A DNA stretch of 64,000 nt from Gemella sp. zg-570. GTDB taxonomy: Bacteria > Bacillota > Bacilli > Staphylococcales > Gemellaceae. The stretch covers positions 1,015,501 through 1,079,500 of the forward strand of contig NZ_CP076443.1 in assembly GCF_018866345.1 (NCBI RefSeq), read 5' to 3'. The notes under the pieces were generated by a model. The model ran no database searches. It worked only from the letters and a program-made list of their open reading frames with translations, and had not been told where the DNA came from. Numbering within the stretch: position 1 is the first letter of the stretch; every line of letters starts with the position of its first letter. The position numbers were made by a program, and so were the translations under genes. Positions 48,071-55,598 of the stretch are shown here, piece after piece.

Positions 48071-50487
48071 AATTTTTTTTTATATTTTTCAAGAAAACCC
48101 GGTTCAGTCAAATCACTATTTTTGAGAAATGATTTGAATTGTATTTTGTCTTTTCGGTATAAAACACCTAATATTATTCTAGCATCATGTTTAAATTCAC
48201 TTGTATTAATTGGATTACGAGTTCTATCAAACCTATCTTCCCCATGAGAATATTCATTATTTATGCGCTGTATAAAAGGAGAATTTTCTTTTCCGAAATA
48301 TTTAAGAATTTTCTTATCATTTTCCATTTTATAATTAGGGAATTTAAAATATAAGAGAATTTCAATGAATTTCCTAGCGTTATTAGGGAAATTATAAAAA
48401 ACTCCATAATTGCCTTCATCCTCATTCTCCATCGCAACTTTATAAATCTGTTCGAAGAGAAATACGAATTCTGTTACTTTATTAGATAAATGTTTAGGCA
48501 ATTTTTTGATGAAACTTCTTGACGGTGCGGTCTCAGCTTCTTTTATTTTTTCTATTAGATAATAGTCTTTTTTAGCAGAAAATCTATTAGTATATTTCAA
48601 AAAATCCAAATTATGAGTAGAGAGAAAATACTGTAAAAATTCTTTTTTCTCAAGAAGTCTAAAGATAAGATTGTATATATAGAAAATATTATTTTCATCC
48701 AGACTAGAAATCGGATCATCTATAAATAATATAGTTTTCGATTTTTCTTCATCCGACAAACTTTCTAGCCTTGCGATATAGTAAGCAAAAGCAATTAACG
48801 ATTTTTCACCTTCGCTTAAATTATACGCTCTTTCTTCATTACGAGAAACTTCGAAGTATACACCCTCCTCATCATCAACAGATTTTAAAGAAATTTCTGA
48901 ATGTGCTAATGAATTTTGAAGTATCATATTGATGCGTCTTACTGCTTCAGATTCTGATTTTAAACTACTTTCACGTTCTAAAATATCATTCTCGAATCCT
49001 TCTTTCTCTCTCTTTAAGCTTTCCTGTTCATCAGTTTTTGTTTTTATATCTTCTTGAAGTTGGATAATTTTTTGAGATAGTCTGGTAAATTCAGATATGG
49101 AAAATTCTTTTGCAATATAATATCTGCGAAGAAAATCTATGCTTTCTATTTTTCTCTTCTCAAAAGTCTCTATCTGTTTAATAGTGCTATCGTATAACGA
49201 ATCGATATCAACTTGAATTTCAGAAAATTCATTCCATTTTAAATTATCAATTTCAATTTTTGAAAAAATATTCCGTTGTTTTTCCGAAATTTTTGATTCA
49301 AGTGTTTTCAGAATTTCTTTTCTATTTTTAATAATATTTCTAATATCTTTGTTTATATTTTGAATACTGGATGTGGAATCCTTAAAATAATCATCCTTAT
49401 TAATATATGGAAAAGAATCCAACCTTAGGGAATCCAACCTTAGGATTTCTGAGTTTACCCTACCGTTTTGCAGTGATAATTCATTTTCTAAAGAGCTTAA
49501 CTCATCAGAAAAAGCCAACTTTAGTTTTTCAATAAAACCACTATCAATACTATTACCGCAAAAAACACATTTTTCTGGATTTTCCCCATGAATATCTACA
49601 CCATCTTTAATCCAATTTATTTTATCTGGATTATTTTTATATTCATCTAAAATATTACTTACGGAGACAACTTTAGATAATAGTTTCTTCGTATTTTCTA
49701 AAAATAATGTGAAATTAAAAGTTGCATCAAAATTAACTAAATCTATCTTTTTCGGTTTACTTATATTTTCTTCAAGAATTCTTGTTTTTGCTTGTTCAAT
49801 TTTCTTCTCTAGCTCAATAACAGCTGCTGTATCTTCTGGCGATGGAAAAATAGGAAAACGAGATGAATGTTTTTCGAACTCCTCCTTTATATTCCGTATA
49901 TCGTATCTTTTAGCAATTACAACTGATGGATTTTTTTGATTTTTTATTTTTGAAGCAGTCTTACTTAATTTCGAATTTAAACTTTCTTCCTCACTCTTAA
50001 GTTCCTTTGATTTTTTTTCTATATCCAACACAATCTCTGATAATTTATCTTCTCTAGGTTTAATCTCATTTAATGTTATATATTCAATTTCCTTTAATGT
50101 TTTATTAGTATCTCTACCTATAGAAATTTGGAAACTATTTAATTTATTATCATTATGAAGATAAATATTGTCATCAATAAATCGCTGATTAAAAACTTTG
50201 CAGGTTATAGGTAATGTGTGAGTTTTTATTTCATTTGATTTGATAACTGTATGATTAGCTAATTTGATTTCAAAATCTATGTCTTCGTACTTTTCTGGAA
50301 GTTGCTTGAGTTCAATGCTTTGAAAAATTTTCGAATAGGTAGTTTTTCCAGAATAGTTTCTTCCAAAAAAAATATTTACTCTTTCAGCTTTAAAATCATT
50401 TCCTATACCTGATCGATCATGCTGTTTATAGTTTTTGTAGCAACCGAAATTTTTAATATCAATTTTTTTAATTTCTAAATCTAACAT
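48064..50487 (-). CDS. rloC: RloC-like anticodon nuclease (ABC/SMC-type ATPase with C-terminal ACNase)
   Basis: The 807-residue protein has the PrrC/RloC layout: Walker A GRNYSGKTT (42-50), a coiled coil with a zinc-hook-like CVFC (307-310) in the middle, a second coiled coil (about 375-520), ABC signature LSEGEK (557-562), Walker B TILFIDDPISSLD (585-597) and the H-loop STHN (623-626). The C-terminus carries the anticodon-nuclease triad as R705 and E709 in NNARKFIEI and H748 in NNEYSHGED. RloC is known to cut and excise the wobble base of tRNA when DNA damage or phage attack activates its ATPase. No hsd genes are next to it, so it appears stand-alone. The length fits RloC (PrrC is about 400). 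Confidence 0.85.
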   Translation of the reverse strand: MLDLEIKKIDIKNFGCYKNYKQHDRSGIGNDFKAERVNIFFGRNYSGKTTYSKIFQSIELKQLPEKYEDIDFEIKLANHTVIKSNEIKTHTLPITCKVFNQRFIDDNIYLHNDNKLNSFQISIGRDTNKTLKEIEYITLNEIKPREDKLSEIVLDIEKKSKELKSEEESLNSKLSKTASKIKNQKNPSVVIAKRYDIRNIKEEFEKHSSRFPIFPSPEDTAAVIELEKKIEQAKTRILEENISKPKKIDLVNFDATFNFTLFLENTKKLLSKVVSVSNILDEYKNNPDKINWIKDGVDIHGENPEKCVFCGNSIDSGFIEKLKLAFSDELSSLENELSLQNGRVNSEILRLDSLRLDSFPYINKDDYFKDSTSSIQNINKDIRNIIKNRKEILKTLESKISEKQRNIFSKIEIDNLKWNEFSEIQVDIDSLYDSTIKQIETFEKRKIESIDFLRRYYIAKEFSISEFTRLSQKIIQLQEDIKTKTDEQESLKREKEGFENDILERESSLKSESEAVRRINMILQNSLAHSEISLKSVDDEEGVYFEVSRNEERAYNLSEGEKSLIAFAYYIARLESLSDEEKSKTILFIDDPISSLDENNIFYIYNLIFRLLEKKEFLQYFLSTHNLDFLKYTNRFSAKKDYYLIEKIKEAETAPSRSFIKKLPKHLSNKVTEFVFLFEQIYKVAMENEDEGNYGVFYNFPNNARKFIEILLYFKFPNYKMENDKKILKYFGKENSPFIQRINNEYSHGEDRFDRTRNPINTSEFKHDARIILGVLYRKDKIQFKSFLKNSDLTEPGFLEKYKKKLK
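49415..49444. repeat. In-frame 15-bp tandem duplication inside rloC
   Basis: GAATCCAACCTTAGG is present twice head to tail (49415-49429 and 49430-49444) without mismatch. It encodes LRLDS twice (about residues 349-358) in the coiled coil just after the CxxC hook. A recent slippage duplication that keeps frame. Confidence 0.9.
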
Positions 50488-50748
50488 AGTTTATACCTCT
50501 CTTTTATTATATCATATAGAAATAGCGTCAAAAGGACATATACGCAAATTACTTTTTGAGTAAAAAATCATTCCAATCAGTTTTTGAATCATGTTGACGA
50601 AGAAAATTCTTTTAATTCCGTAAAATGAGACTTTGTAGATTCACCTATCACACGACATACTATGGAACACCTTGTCTAGATTTATCGGCTTAACTCATGG
50701 TTACAGGAGACCTCAAATCTTAATTTCTGACTTAACTCCAAACAATGA

Positions 50749-50922
50749 GAAAATAGTTTGAATATATCCAAGTTTATGGCAAAAATTTCAAAATATGCAC
50801 AAGTTTCAGAATTAACCGTTGAAATGGTAAATAAACTAATTAATATGATTGTAAGTCATAAAACGACTATCACAAAGAGCATCCTAATCATTCAGATAGA
50901 CATTATTTTATCGAAAAACTAA
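50749..50922 (+). pseudogene. C-terminal fragment of a large serine recombinase
   Basis: The plus strand reads 57 codons ending at TAA, with KFMAKISKYAQVSELTVEMVNKLINMIVSH. This resembles the DUF4368-type C-terminus of Tn5397/Tn1549-like serine recombinases (pattern R-K-Y-x-x-x-x-ELT-x-x-M-L-x-x-x-I-x-x-I-x-V-H). The remainder is absent and a preceding NNEK segment is in another frame, so the gene is a relic. The rest of 50488-50748 shows no intact gene. It marks a former integrative element beside rloC. Confidence 0.55.
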
Positions 50923-50960
50923 AATGCTAGGTGTCAGTTCAGCTCATGGCTAGTGTTTTT
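50923..50960. repeat. Right imperfect inverted repeat of the rloC island
   Basis: On the minus strand this 38-base segment begins AAAAACACTAG and ends TAGCATT, the same ends as the copy at 47993-48029 in opposite orientation. The centre (ATGAGCTGAACTGACACC) only partly matches. It also sits just beyond the stop of the pyruvate-kinase-like gene and may serve as part of its terminator. Confidence 0.55.
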
Positions 50961-50974
50961 TTATTGAACCATAT

Positions 50975-52120
50975 TTATTTTACTTCTTTTATTGTTAAAA
51001 AGTCAGTAGGAGAAAAATTACCTTGTTTTGAATCTCCTCCTAGTGTTACTAATACATAATCTCCCTCACTAGAAAGATTATTATTTTTAGAGAAAACAGG
51101 TGCTTTTTCTATCATTTCTTCCATCGTTAATTTTTTATCTTCAATATCAGTATAAACTCCCCAAGTTAATGATAATTTTTTAGCAGATTTATTATCAGGA
51201 ACTATGGCTAATATTGTAGCTTTAGGTCTATACTTAGCTATAAATCTTGCAGTTTTACCCGATTTTGTATATGTTACTATATTTCTTGTATTTGTTTGTT
51301 CGATTAAATATTTTGAAGTAAGGCACATAGCGTGAGATAATTCCATATCTGCTATTTTGTATAGTTCACTTTCTTTTTCATTTCCATAGCTTTTATCTAT
51401 ATGGCACACTATTCTATTTAAAGTTTCTAAAGATTTTTCTGGATAATAGCCAGTAGCAGTTTCTTCAATTAATAATATTGCATCTACTCCATCTATGGTT
51501 GCATTAGCAACATCGGAAACTTCTGCCCTAGTCGGTCTAGGATTATATACCATAGACTGTAACATCTGTGTTGTTAAAATAACTTCCTTGCCTGCAAAAT
51601 TTGCTTTTCTTATTATTTCTTTTTGAATTATTGGCAAGTCTTGTAGTGGTAAATCCATTCCCAACTCATCACGATTAATCATTATTGCATCGCAATTTTC
51701 TAAAATATCATCAATATTTTCATAAGCATTTTTTGAATCTATTTTTACAATAAGACCTATATTAGAATTTCTTTGTTTAAAAATATTTCGGATATTTATT
51801 ATTTCATCAATATCACTGATAAAAGGAGTAGCCACAAAATCTACATCTTCATTAATAGCATAATATACATTATCCAAATCTATTTTAATTAATTTATATT
51901 TATTTTCAGCATATATGTGGTCTAAATCATAAATTATCGCTATATTATTTTCTTTACTAAGTTCCTTAACTTTTTTTATTCTAGCAGAATTTTCTTCTCT
52001 TGAGCCATAATAATTATCTATTAAAACTGCATCCGCTAATTTATTTTTTAAAATATTTTCTAATTTTTCGTCTGTACTTTGACCCAAAGTTGCAATTACT
52101 TTTACTTTTCTTTTTATCAT
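50975..52120 (-). CDS. Pyruvate-kinase-like protein lacking the B domain and substrate motifs
   Basis: The 381-residue protein clearly belongs to the pyruvate-kinase fold (TTQMLQSMVYNPRPTRAEVSDVANATIDGVDAI near 195). It is about 90 residues short of a normal enzyme. The LDTKGPEIR segment is replaced by YDLDHIYAE and the B domain is gone. The R-x-N-x-S-H substrate loop reads LIDNYYG. The metal-ligand pair E...D is swapped to D (VKIDS) and E (NRDELG). LSGETA reads LIEETA. A catalytically altered or regulatory paralogue is more likely than a working pyruvate kinase. It lies next to the rloC island. Confidence 0.85.
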   Translation of the reverse strand: MIKRKVKVIATLGQSTDEKLENILKNKLADAVLIDNYYGSREENSARIKKVKELSKENNIAIIYDLDHIYAENKYKLIKIDLDNVYYAINEDVDFVATPFISDIDEIINIRNIFKQRNSNIGLIVKIDSKNAYENIDDILENCDAIMINRDELGMDLPLQDLPIIQKEIIRKANFAGKEVILTTQMLQSMVYNPRPTRAEVSDVANATIDGVDAILLIEETATGYYPEKSLETLNRIVCHIDKSYGNEKESELYKIADMELSHAMCLTSKYLIEQTNTRNIVTYTKSGKTARFIAKYRPKATILAIVPDNKSAKKLSLTWGVYTDIEDKKLTMEEMIEKAPVFSKNNNLSSEGDYVLVTLGGDSKQGNFSPTDFLTIKEVK

Positions 52121-52244
52121 ATTAAGTTTCCTCTTAAATAATATTTTTTATCTATTATTTATTTTACCATAAACTAATATTTTTTGCTATATTTTTCAGA
52201 TTAAATCATTATTTTACAAGCATTGTAACCGATTATTATATTTT

Positions 52245-53249
52245 TTAAATTATTATAGTCTTTTTTCTATTTACTTCTGAATTAACATGGTCTAAATATT
52301 CTTTGAATAAATTTTCCATTTCTTCATAAGTATTCAGTTCATTAAGACGGGATTTGATTTTAGCTCCTCCTTTTATTCCCTTCATATAATAGGCTGCGTG
52401 TTTTCTCATTTCATGAACTGCAACTTTTTCAGGTTTAATTTCCATAAGTCTTCTCAAATGTAATAAGCAAACATCTATTTTTTCTTCGGCTGATGGTTCA
52501 GGTGTCAATTCTCCAGTTTCTAAATATTTTACAGTACGGTATAACATCCAAGGATTTCCTAGTGCTGCCCTTCCTATCATAACTGCATCACAACCTGTTT
52601 CTTCTAGTCTTTGTTTAGCCATTTCAGGTGTGATAATATCTCCATTACCTATAACTGGAATTTTTAATTTTTTCTTAGCTAATTTTACATAGTCCCAATC
52701 TGCAAAACCACTATACATTTGTACTTTTGTTCTACCGTGAATAGCTATTGCTGAAGCTCCAGCATCTTGACATTTCAAAGCATTTTCTAATAAATATATG
52801 TGGTCATCGTCCCAACCTATTCTCATTTTAACGGTAACTGGTTTTTCTACTGCCTCTACCACTCTTGACACAACATCATAAATTTTATTAGGGTCTAGTA
52901 ATAACTTGCTACCCGAATCACTTTTTGTTATTTTTGGTACTGGACAACCCATATTTATGTCTATAATATCTGCTTGAGTATTTTTGTCAACATATTTTGC
53001 AGCATCTACAAGAGTTTCTGCTTCTCCACCAAATATTTGCAAACTCAGAGGTTTTTCTCTCGGGTCAATATATAGCATATTCATTGTTTTCCGATTATTA
53101 AATAATATAGCCTTATCACTAACCATTTCTGCACATACTAAACCTGCTCCAAACTCCTTAGCCGTCAACCTAAACGCAGAATTACAAACTCCAGCCATTG
53201 GTGCCAAAACAACCTTATTAGGAATTACTATATCTCTTATCTTAAACAT
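52245..53249 (-). CDS. dusB: tRNA-dihydrouridine synthase B
   Basis: The 334-residue FMN-dependent TIM-barrel enzyme reduces uridine in tRNA D-loops. It has VVLAPMAGVCNSAFR at the start and the catalytic cysteine in DINMGCPVPKITKSDSGS. The FMN/phosphate sites follow (AIHGRTKVQMYSGFADW; VIGNGDI; MIGRAALGNPW). It follows folK by 13 bases, the gene order seen in Bacillus (folB-folK-dus). Confidence 0.94.
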   Translation of the reverse strand: MFKIRDIVIPNKVVLAPMAGVCNSAFRLTAKEFGAGLVCAEMVSDKAILFNNRKTMNMLYIDPREKPLSLQIFGGEAETLVDAAKYVDKNTQADIIDINMGCPVPKITKSDSGSKLLLDPNKIYDVVSRVVEAVEKPVTVKMRIGWDDDHIYLLENALKCQDAGASAIAIHGRTKVQMYSGFADWDYVKLAKKKLKIPVIGNGDIITPEMAKQRLEETGCDAVMIGRAALGNPWMLYRTVKYLETGELTPEPSAEEKIDVCLLHLRRLMEIKPEKVAVHEMRKHAAYYMKGIKGGAKIKSRLNELNTYEEMENLFKEYLDHVNSEVNRKKTIII

Positions 53250-53262
53250 TTTATATCCTCTT

Positions 53263-53730
53263 TCATCTATATATTTCTATATTATCTTTTATTTGCTCTA
53301 ACCAATAAGATATTTTTTTATTTTCAATTAATATATCACCACAAATATCTAACATTGGCAATAAAACAAAATTTCTTTTTTTTATAAAAGGATGAGGTAT
53401 TTTCAAGACATCATTACTTAGTTTAATATCATTAAATAATAATATATCTATATCTATTGTTCTATCTCCCAAATATTCCTTTCTAACTCTTCCTAATTTA
53501 CTTTCAATTTCTTTTATTATCTCAAGTAATTCATCAGGGCTAGCAGTAAAATCAATTTCTACACAATTATTTAAAAATGTATTTTTAGCAACACCACCCC
53601 AAGCTGATGTTTTATAAATTTTACTAACTGCCTTGATTTTTATATTATTATGATTACCTAATTCTTCAAGTGCTTTTTTTAAATAAAATTCTTTAGGTTC
53701 TATACTACTCCCTATTCCCAAGATAATCAT
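53263..53730 (-). CDS. folK: 2-amino-4-hydroxy-6-hydroxymethyldihydropteridine diphosphokinase
   Basis: The 155-residue HPPK pyrophosphorylates the pterin before condensation with pABA. Motifs are LGIGSSIEPKE, the catalytic RTIDIDILLFNDI, and IPHPFIKKRNFVLLPM. Its ATG shares one base with the folB stop (TAATG), with a GAGGT site inside folB. Confidence 0.95.
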   Translation of the reverse strand: MIILGIGSSIEPKEFYLKKALEELGNHNNIKIKAVSKIYKTSAWGGVAKNTFLNNCVEIDFTASPDELLEIIKEIESKLGRVRKEYLGDRTIDIDILLFNDIKLSNDVLKIPHPFIKKRNFVLLPMLDICGDILIENKKISYWLEQIKDNIEIYR

Positions 53731-54110
53731 TATAAGACCTCAAATTCTTCTCTACTCATTTCAATATATGCCCCACAAGAATTAAATTTTTTGTCTATGG
53801 GTGCATTAGGTTTATTTACAGTCAATTTTATATTATTTATTAAAGCATAATCTAAAAATATTTTTTTTATTATTTCATAGGATAATTTTTCTAATAAATT
53901 ATACCTATTAGAAACTGCAACACTAGTAAGAGTGTTCACTATATCAGCATAACTGACACTGTATTCTAATAAATCATCTATCATAGCTTTTTTATAATCT
54001 AAATCACAGACAATATCAAAAATAAATTTTTGCCCCAAAGTATTTTCTTCTTTAAAAACTCCATGATAAGCATACACTTCTATTCCTTTTACATAAATAC
54101 TATTTTTCAA
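53730..54110 (-). CDS. folB: Dihydroneopterin aldolase
   Basis: The 126-residue enzyme cleaves dihydroneopterin to the HPPK substrate. The N-terminal KGIEVYAYHGVFKEENTLGQKFIFD contains the conserved tyrosine and glutamate region, and KLTVNKPNAPID contains the catalytic lysine. It starts at TTG (54110), about eight bases after GAGGT. folP and folE are not adjacent here, so the folate cluster is partial. Confidence 0.93.
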   Translation of the reverse strand: MKNSIYVKGIEVYAYHGVFKEENTLGQKFIFDIVCDLDYKKAMIDDLLEYSVSYADIVNTLTSVAVSNRYNLLEKLSYEIIKKIFLDYALINNIKLTVNKPNAPIDKKFNSCGAYIEMSREEFEVL

Positions 54111-54189
54111 AATTTTACCTCATAATTTATTTTTCAGAATAACTAGTATATTTTAACATAAAAAATATATTTTCTCTATTTACAAATAT

Positions 54190-54220
54190 TAAAAACGACT
54201 TGACCAAGATAGCCAAGTCG
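54190..54220 (-). terminator. Terminator of the ssb-like gene
   Basis: A 7-bp GC-containing stem (54196-54202 and 54214-54220) with an 11-base loop is followed by T5 on the minus strand. Confidence 0.75.
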
Positions 54221-54226
54221 ATTAAC

Positions 54227-54598
54227 TTATTGACCCAAAGTAAAAATATCTTCTGTATCTTTTATTTCTTCTTTTTTATTACCCTTACTTAAAAAATTTA
54301 CCTTGTTTGCAATAATTGAAATTTGATAGTGATTCATTCCTTTTTTGTCCTTATACACATTATTAGTTAAAGAACCTATGATATTTATCATACTTCCCTT
54401 ATCACAATAAGTTGCAGTATTTTTAGCTACTTTCCCAAAGGCTGTAAATTCTAAAAATTCTACTTCATATTCACCATCTTTATTTTTGTATTGAGATTGC
54501 ACTGCTATTGTAGATTTAAGATAACTAAGCCCTGATTCACTTTCTCTTAATTCTGGTTTTTTAACTAATCTTCCTATTAACATAACTTGATTTAACAT
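54227..54598 (-). CDS. ssb: Short single-stranded DNA-binding protein (SsbB-like)
   Basis: The 123-residue OB-fold protein reads MLNQVMLIGRLVKKPELRESESGLSYLKSTIAVQ at the start and ENT-like KNTATYCDKGSMINIIGSL in the middle. The flexible linker is almost absent. The C-terminus is EDIFTLGQ instead of the acidic DDDLPF tip through which housekeeping SSB recruits partners. It therefore resembles Bacillus SsbB, the competence/secondary SSB, rather than the replicative SsbA. Monocistronic. Confidence 0.88.
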   Translation of the reverse strand: MLNQVMLIGRLVKKPELRESESGLSYLKSTIAVQSQYKNKDGEYEVEFLEFTAFGKVAKNTATYCDKGSMINIIGSLTNNVYKDKKGMNHYQISIIANKVNFLSKGNKKEEIKDTEDIFTLGQ

Positions 54599-54688
54599 AA
54601 TATTTTCTCCTTAAATTATATTATTTTTTATTACAAGTATAATATAATTTAAAAAAAGAAATTAAGCAAATTGACAAAATAATATTTT

Positions 54689-54735
54689 AAGCAATAAAAA
54701 CTAATGAAAATAATTTTTTCATTAGTTTTTTGCTT
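54689..54735. terminator. Terminator after the nitroreductase gene
   Basis: A long stem (AAGCAA-AAAAACTAATGAAAA paired with TTTTTCATTAGTTTTT-TGCTT) has a T-rich tract on both sides. It may act on both strands, but the genes on both sides are minus. Confidence 0.8.
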
Positions 54736-54785
54736 ATTTTTTATATTTATATTTAAGGATTTTAGTTTTTTTACAGTTTTTATTT

Positions 54786-55415
54786 TTAAATAAATTTTGT
54801 AATTTTTTCTGCAGCTAGTCTTACTGTTTCTCTAGCTTCTGCGGCTGCTTTACCGATAGAAATTATCATGACAGGAACATATCTTTCCTTATCCATATTT
54901 AATGTTTCTGCTATTTCTGAGTGATTAAATCCTCCTATGGCATTAGTATCATAACCATATGCTCTAGCAATCAACATAAATTGCATGGCAAATAAACTTG
55001 CATCTACTTTTACAACATTAGTCATCTGTTCATTAGAAAGTTTATCGTAAAGTTCTACAAAACCTGGTAGTATTTTATCTTTTACATCTTGAGGCATATA
55101 TCCCTTGTCTACTGCTTCTTGATAAATTTCTTCGCCATAATTTTGGCATTTTTTATCGCCAAATATAACTAGCATGGCAGCTGAAGTTTCGTTTTGACGT
55201 AAATTAAAATTTACCATAGGTTTTAATTTTTCTTTACCCTCTGGAGTATTTACTACAACAAAACGCCATGGCTGGAAGTTAAAAGAAGAAGGAGCAGTTG
55301 CCGCTTCATCAATCATTTTCAAAATTTCTTCATTTGATATTTTTACATTTTCATCATATATTTTTATAGATTTTCTTCCGAAAACTATATCTTTAAAATC
55401 ATTATTAATTGTCAT
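54786..55415 (-). CDS. Nitroreductase-family protein (NfsB/YfkO-like)
   Basis: The protein has 209 residues from ATG 55415; a TTG one codon upstream is less likely, given the AGGAGAATATTTG spacing. The FMN-binding start GRKSIKIYDENVKISNEEILKMIDEAATAPSSFNFQPWRFVVV is typical, as is the C-terminal AETLNMDKERYVPVMIISIGKAA. It reduces nitro- or quinone compounds with NAD(P)H; the physiological substrate is unknown. Monocistronic. Confidence 0.9.
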   Translation of the reverse strand: MTINNDFKDIVFGRKSIKIYDENVKISNEEILKMIDEAATAPSSFNFQPWRFVVVNTPEGKEKLKPMVNFNLRQNETSAAMLVIFGDKKCQNYGEEIYQEAVDKGYMPQDVKDKILPGFVELYDKLSNEQMTNVVKVDASLFAMQFMLIARAYGYDTNAIGGFNHSEIAETLNMDKERYVPVMIISIGKAAAEARETVRLAAEKITKFI

Positions 55416-55541
55416 CAAATATTCTCCTATCTAAACAATAATTTTTAATTTTATTATAAATAGAATATTATTGTCAAATAAATAGAATATTAAAAATATG
55501 TATCTTTCCTCTACAAATCATAAAAAATTTTTATATATTAT

Positions 55542-55577
55542 AAAAAAGAAGCTAGTAATACATACTAACTTCTTTTA
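55542..55577 (-). terminator. Terminator after the M17 aminopeptidase
   Basis: A 14-bp stem with one mismatch (about 55544-55557 and 55563-55576) is followed by A6 on the plus side, i.e. a T6 run on the minus strand. Confidence 0.75.
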
Positions 55578-55598
55578 AATTTTATCTTTAAAATTATA

